A stretch of DNA of 64,000 bases, taken from assembly GCF_023744375.2 (NCBI RefSeq), contig NZ_CP146284.1, forward strand, positions 1,054,001 through 1,118,000, given 5' to 3'. Of the stretch, positions 63,537 to 64,000 are shown piece after piece (within the stretch, counting starts at the first letter, position 1; each line of letters opens with the position of its first letter). The position numbers were made by a program, and so were the translations under genes. Under the pieces are notes generated by a model. That model saw only the letters and a list, made by a program, of their open reading frames with translations. It made no database searches and was not told the DNA's origin. This stretch comes from Parabacteroides sp. AD58 (lineage in GTDB: Bacteria; Bacteroidota; Bacteroidia; Bacteroidales; Tannerellaceae).

Positions 63537-64000
63537 ATGACGAATACGAAAACAACAACAGCTACCTTCCCGGTGATGGGAATGAGTTGCGCGGCATGTG
63601 CCAACCGGGTGGACAAAACCCTGAACCACCAGGCGGGTGTCAGCCAGGCACAGGTGAATTATGCGGCAGCTACGGCGACGGTGGAATACGATCCGCTCGT
63701 CTGTTCGCCGGAAGCCCTGCAGAAAGCCGTACAAGATGCCGGGTATGATTTGCTGATCGGCAAGGAAGAAGAAACAGCCGAAGAAGCCGAACAAATCCGA
63801 AACCAGGATTACCAGAAACTCAAGCGGAAAACCATTGGAGCCATTCTTTTGGCCTTTCCGGTAGCCGTGATCAGCATGTTTTTCATGGATATGCCTTATA
63901 CCGGATATATCGCCTGGATTCTTTCTACTCCGGTTGTCTTCTGGCTGGGGCGCGACTTCTTCATCCATGCCTGGCAACAGCTGAAGCACCGGTCGGCCAA
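63537..64000 (+). CDS. copA: Copper-translocating P-type ATPase, truncated by window edge
   Basis: The frame opens at 63537 and runs to the window end (154 residues). The N-terminal HMA domain has PVMGMSCAACANRVDK (Cys18, Cys21) and TVEYDPLVCSPEALQKAVQD. A charged linker and the first membrane segments follow (AILLAFPVAVISMFFM, GYIAWILSTPVVFWLG). This is the start of a CopA-type P1B ATPase exporting Cu(I). The catalytic domains are outside the window. The HMA-AraC gene before it is the likely regulator. Confidence 0.93.
   Translation, partial: MTNTKTTTATFPVMGMSCAACANRVDKTLNHQAGVSQAQVNYAAATATVEYDPLVCSPEALQKAVQDAGYDLLIGKEEETAEEAEQIRNQDYQKLKRKTIGAILLAFPVAVISMFFMDMPYTGYIAWILSTPVVFWLGRDFFIHAWQQLKHRSA

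Overview
The window is a chromosomal stretch of a Bacteroidales bacterium, most likely a Parabacteroides or Bacteroides relative. Reasons: many genes are preceded by the Bacteroidetes -7 promoter element TAnnTTTG, HisI and HisE are fused, hybrid cluster protein lies beside a Crp/Fnr regulator, the arsenic cluster is of the Bacteroidetes ArsF/ArsG type, and the secretion locus uses Bacteroidetes-type TssB/C/D/K proteins. The genus is an inference.

Layout. 1-3.2 kb: a truncated SPFH protein gene, a decayed IS3 remnant and an agmatine-deiminase-like gene with an unusual N-terminal domain. 3.4-32.5 kb: a type VI secretion (T6SS) locus bracketed by a roughly 96-bp imperfect direct repeat. It has a clpV-tssB-tssC-tssD(x4)-vgrG-spike protein-PAAR-like arm, then two insertion sequences (IS1182-like and IS4-like, the latter with a perfect 10-bp target duplication), a reverse-strand pair (acidic coiled-coil protein and PEGA-repeat protein), and a second arm holding tssG, tssK, tssE and tssF. 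32.6-42.1 kb: mfd, a frameshifted GH31 gene with dockerin-like and cohesin-like domains, a dienelactone-hydrolase-like enzyme and a CMD-cupin protein. 42.3-45.7 kb: a nitrosative-stress module (ric, hcp, divergent HcpR-like regulator) with matching putative operators. 46.0-52.6 kb: an arsenic resistance cluster with repeated operator-like palindromes but no arsR. 52.7-53.3 kb: an internally deleted IS1182 remnant. 53.3-54.8 kb: an HxlR regulator divergent from flavodoxin-like and NTF2-like genes. 55.0 kb: tRNA-Phe. 55.1-62.4 kb: glycosyltransferase, lysA, lysC, ftsE and hisIE-F-A-H. 62.4-64 kb: a tandem palindrome array, an HMA-AraC regulator and the start of a copper P-type ATPase.

The main discovery candidate lies inside the second T6SS arm. 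It encodes what looks like a complete ubiquitin-like conjugation pathway: an E1/ThiF-like activating enzyme (21318-22553) whose stop overlaps the tssG start, a ubiquitin-like beta-grasp protein ending in glycine (26783-27106), an E2-like protein with HPN motif and catalytic cysteine (27114-27734), and a lipoprotein with a VWA-like domain, seven predicted membrane segments, a RING-H2-like zinc-ligand pattern and an FHA-like tail (29841-32207). I could not recognise the usual Bacteroidetes TssN/O/P/Q/R membrane proteins, nor TssJ/L/M or TssA. The three secreted or membrane proteins at 27794-32207 may form the membrane complex of this variant. My hypothesis is that the Ubl pathway modifies a component or substrate of the secretion apparatus, as bacterial Bil systems modify phage tails. 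I cannot test from sequence alone whether this arrangement has been described before.
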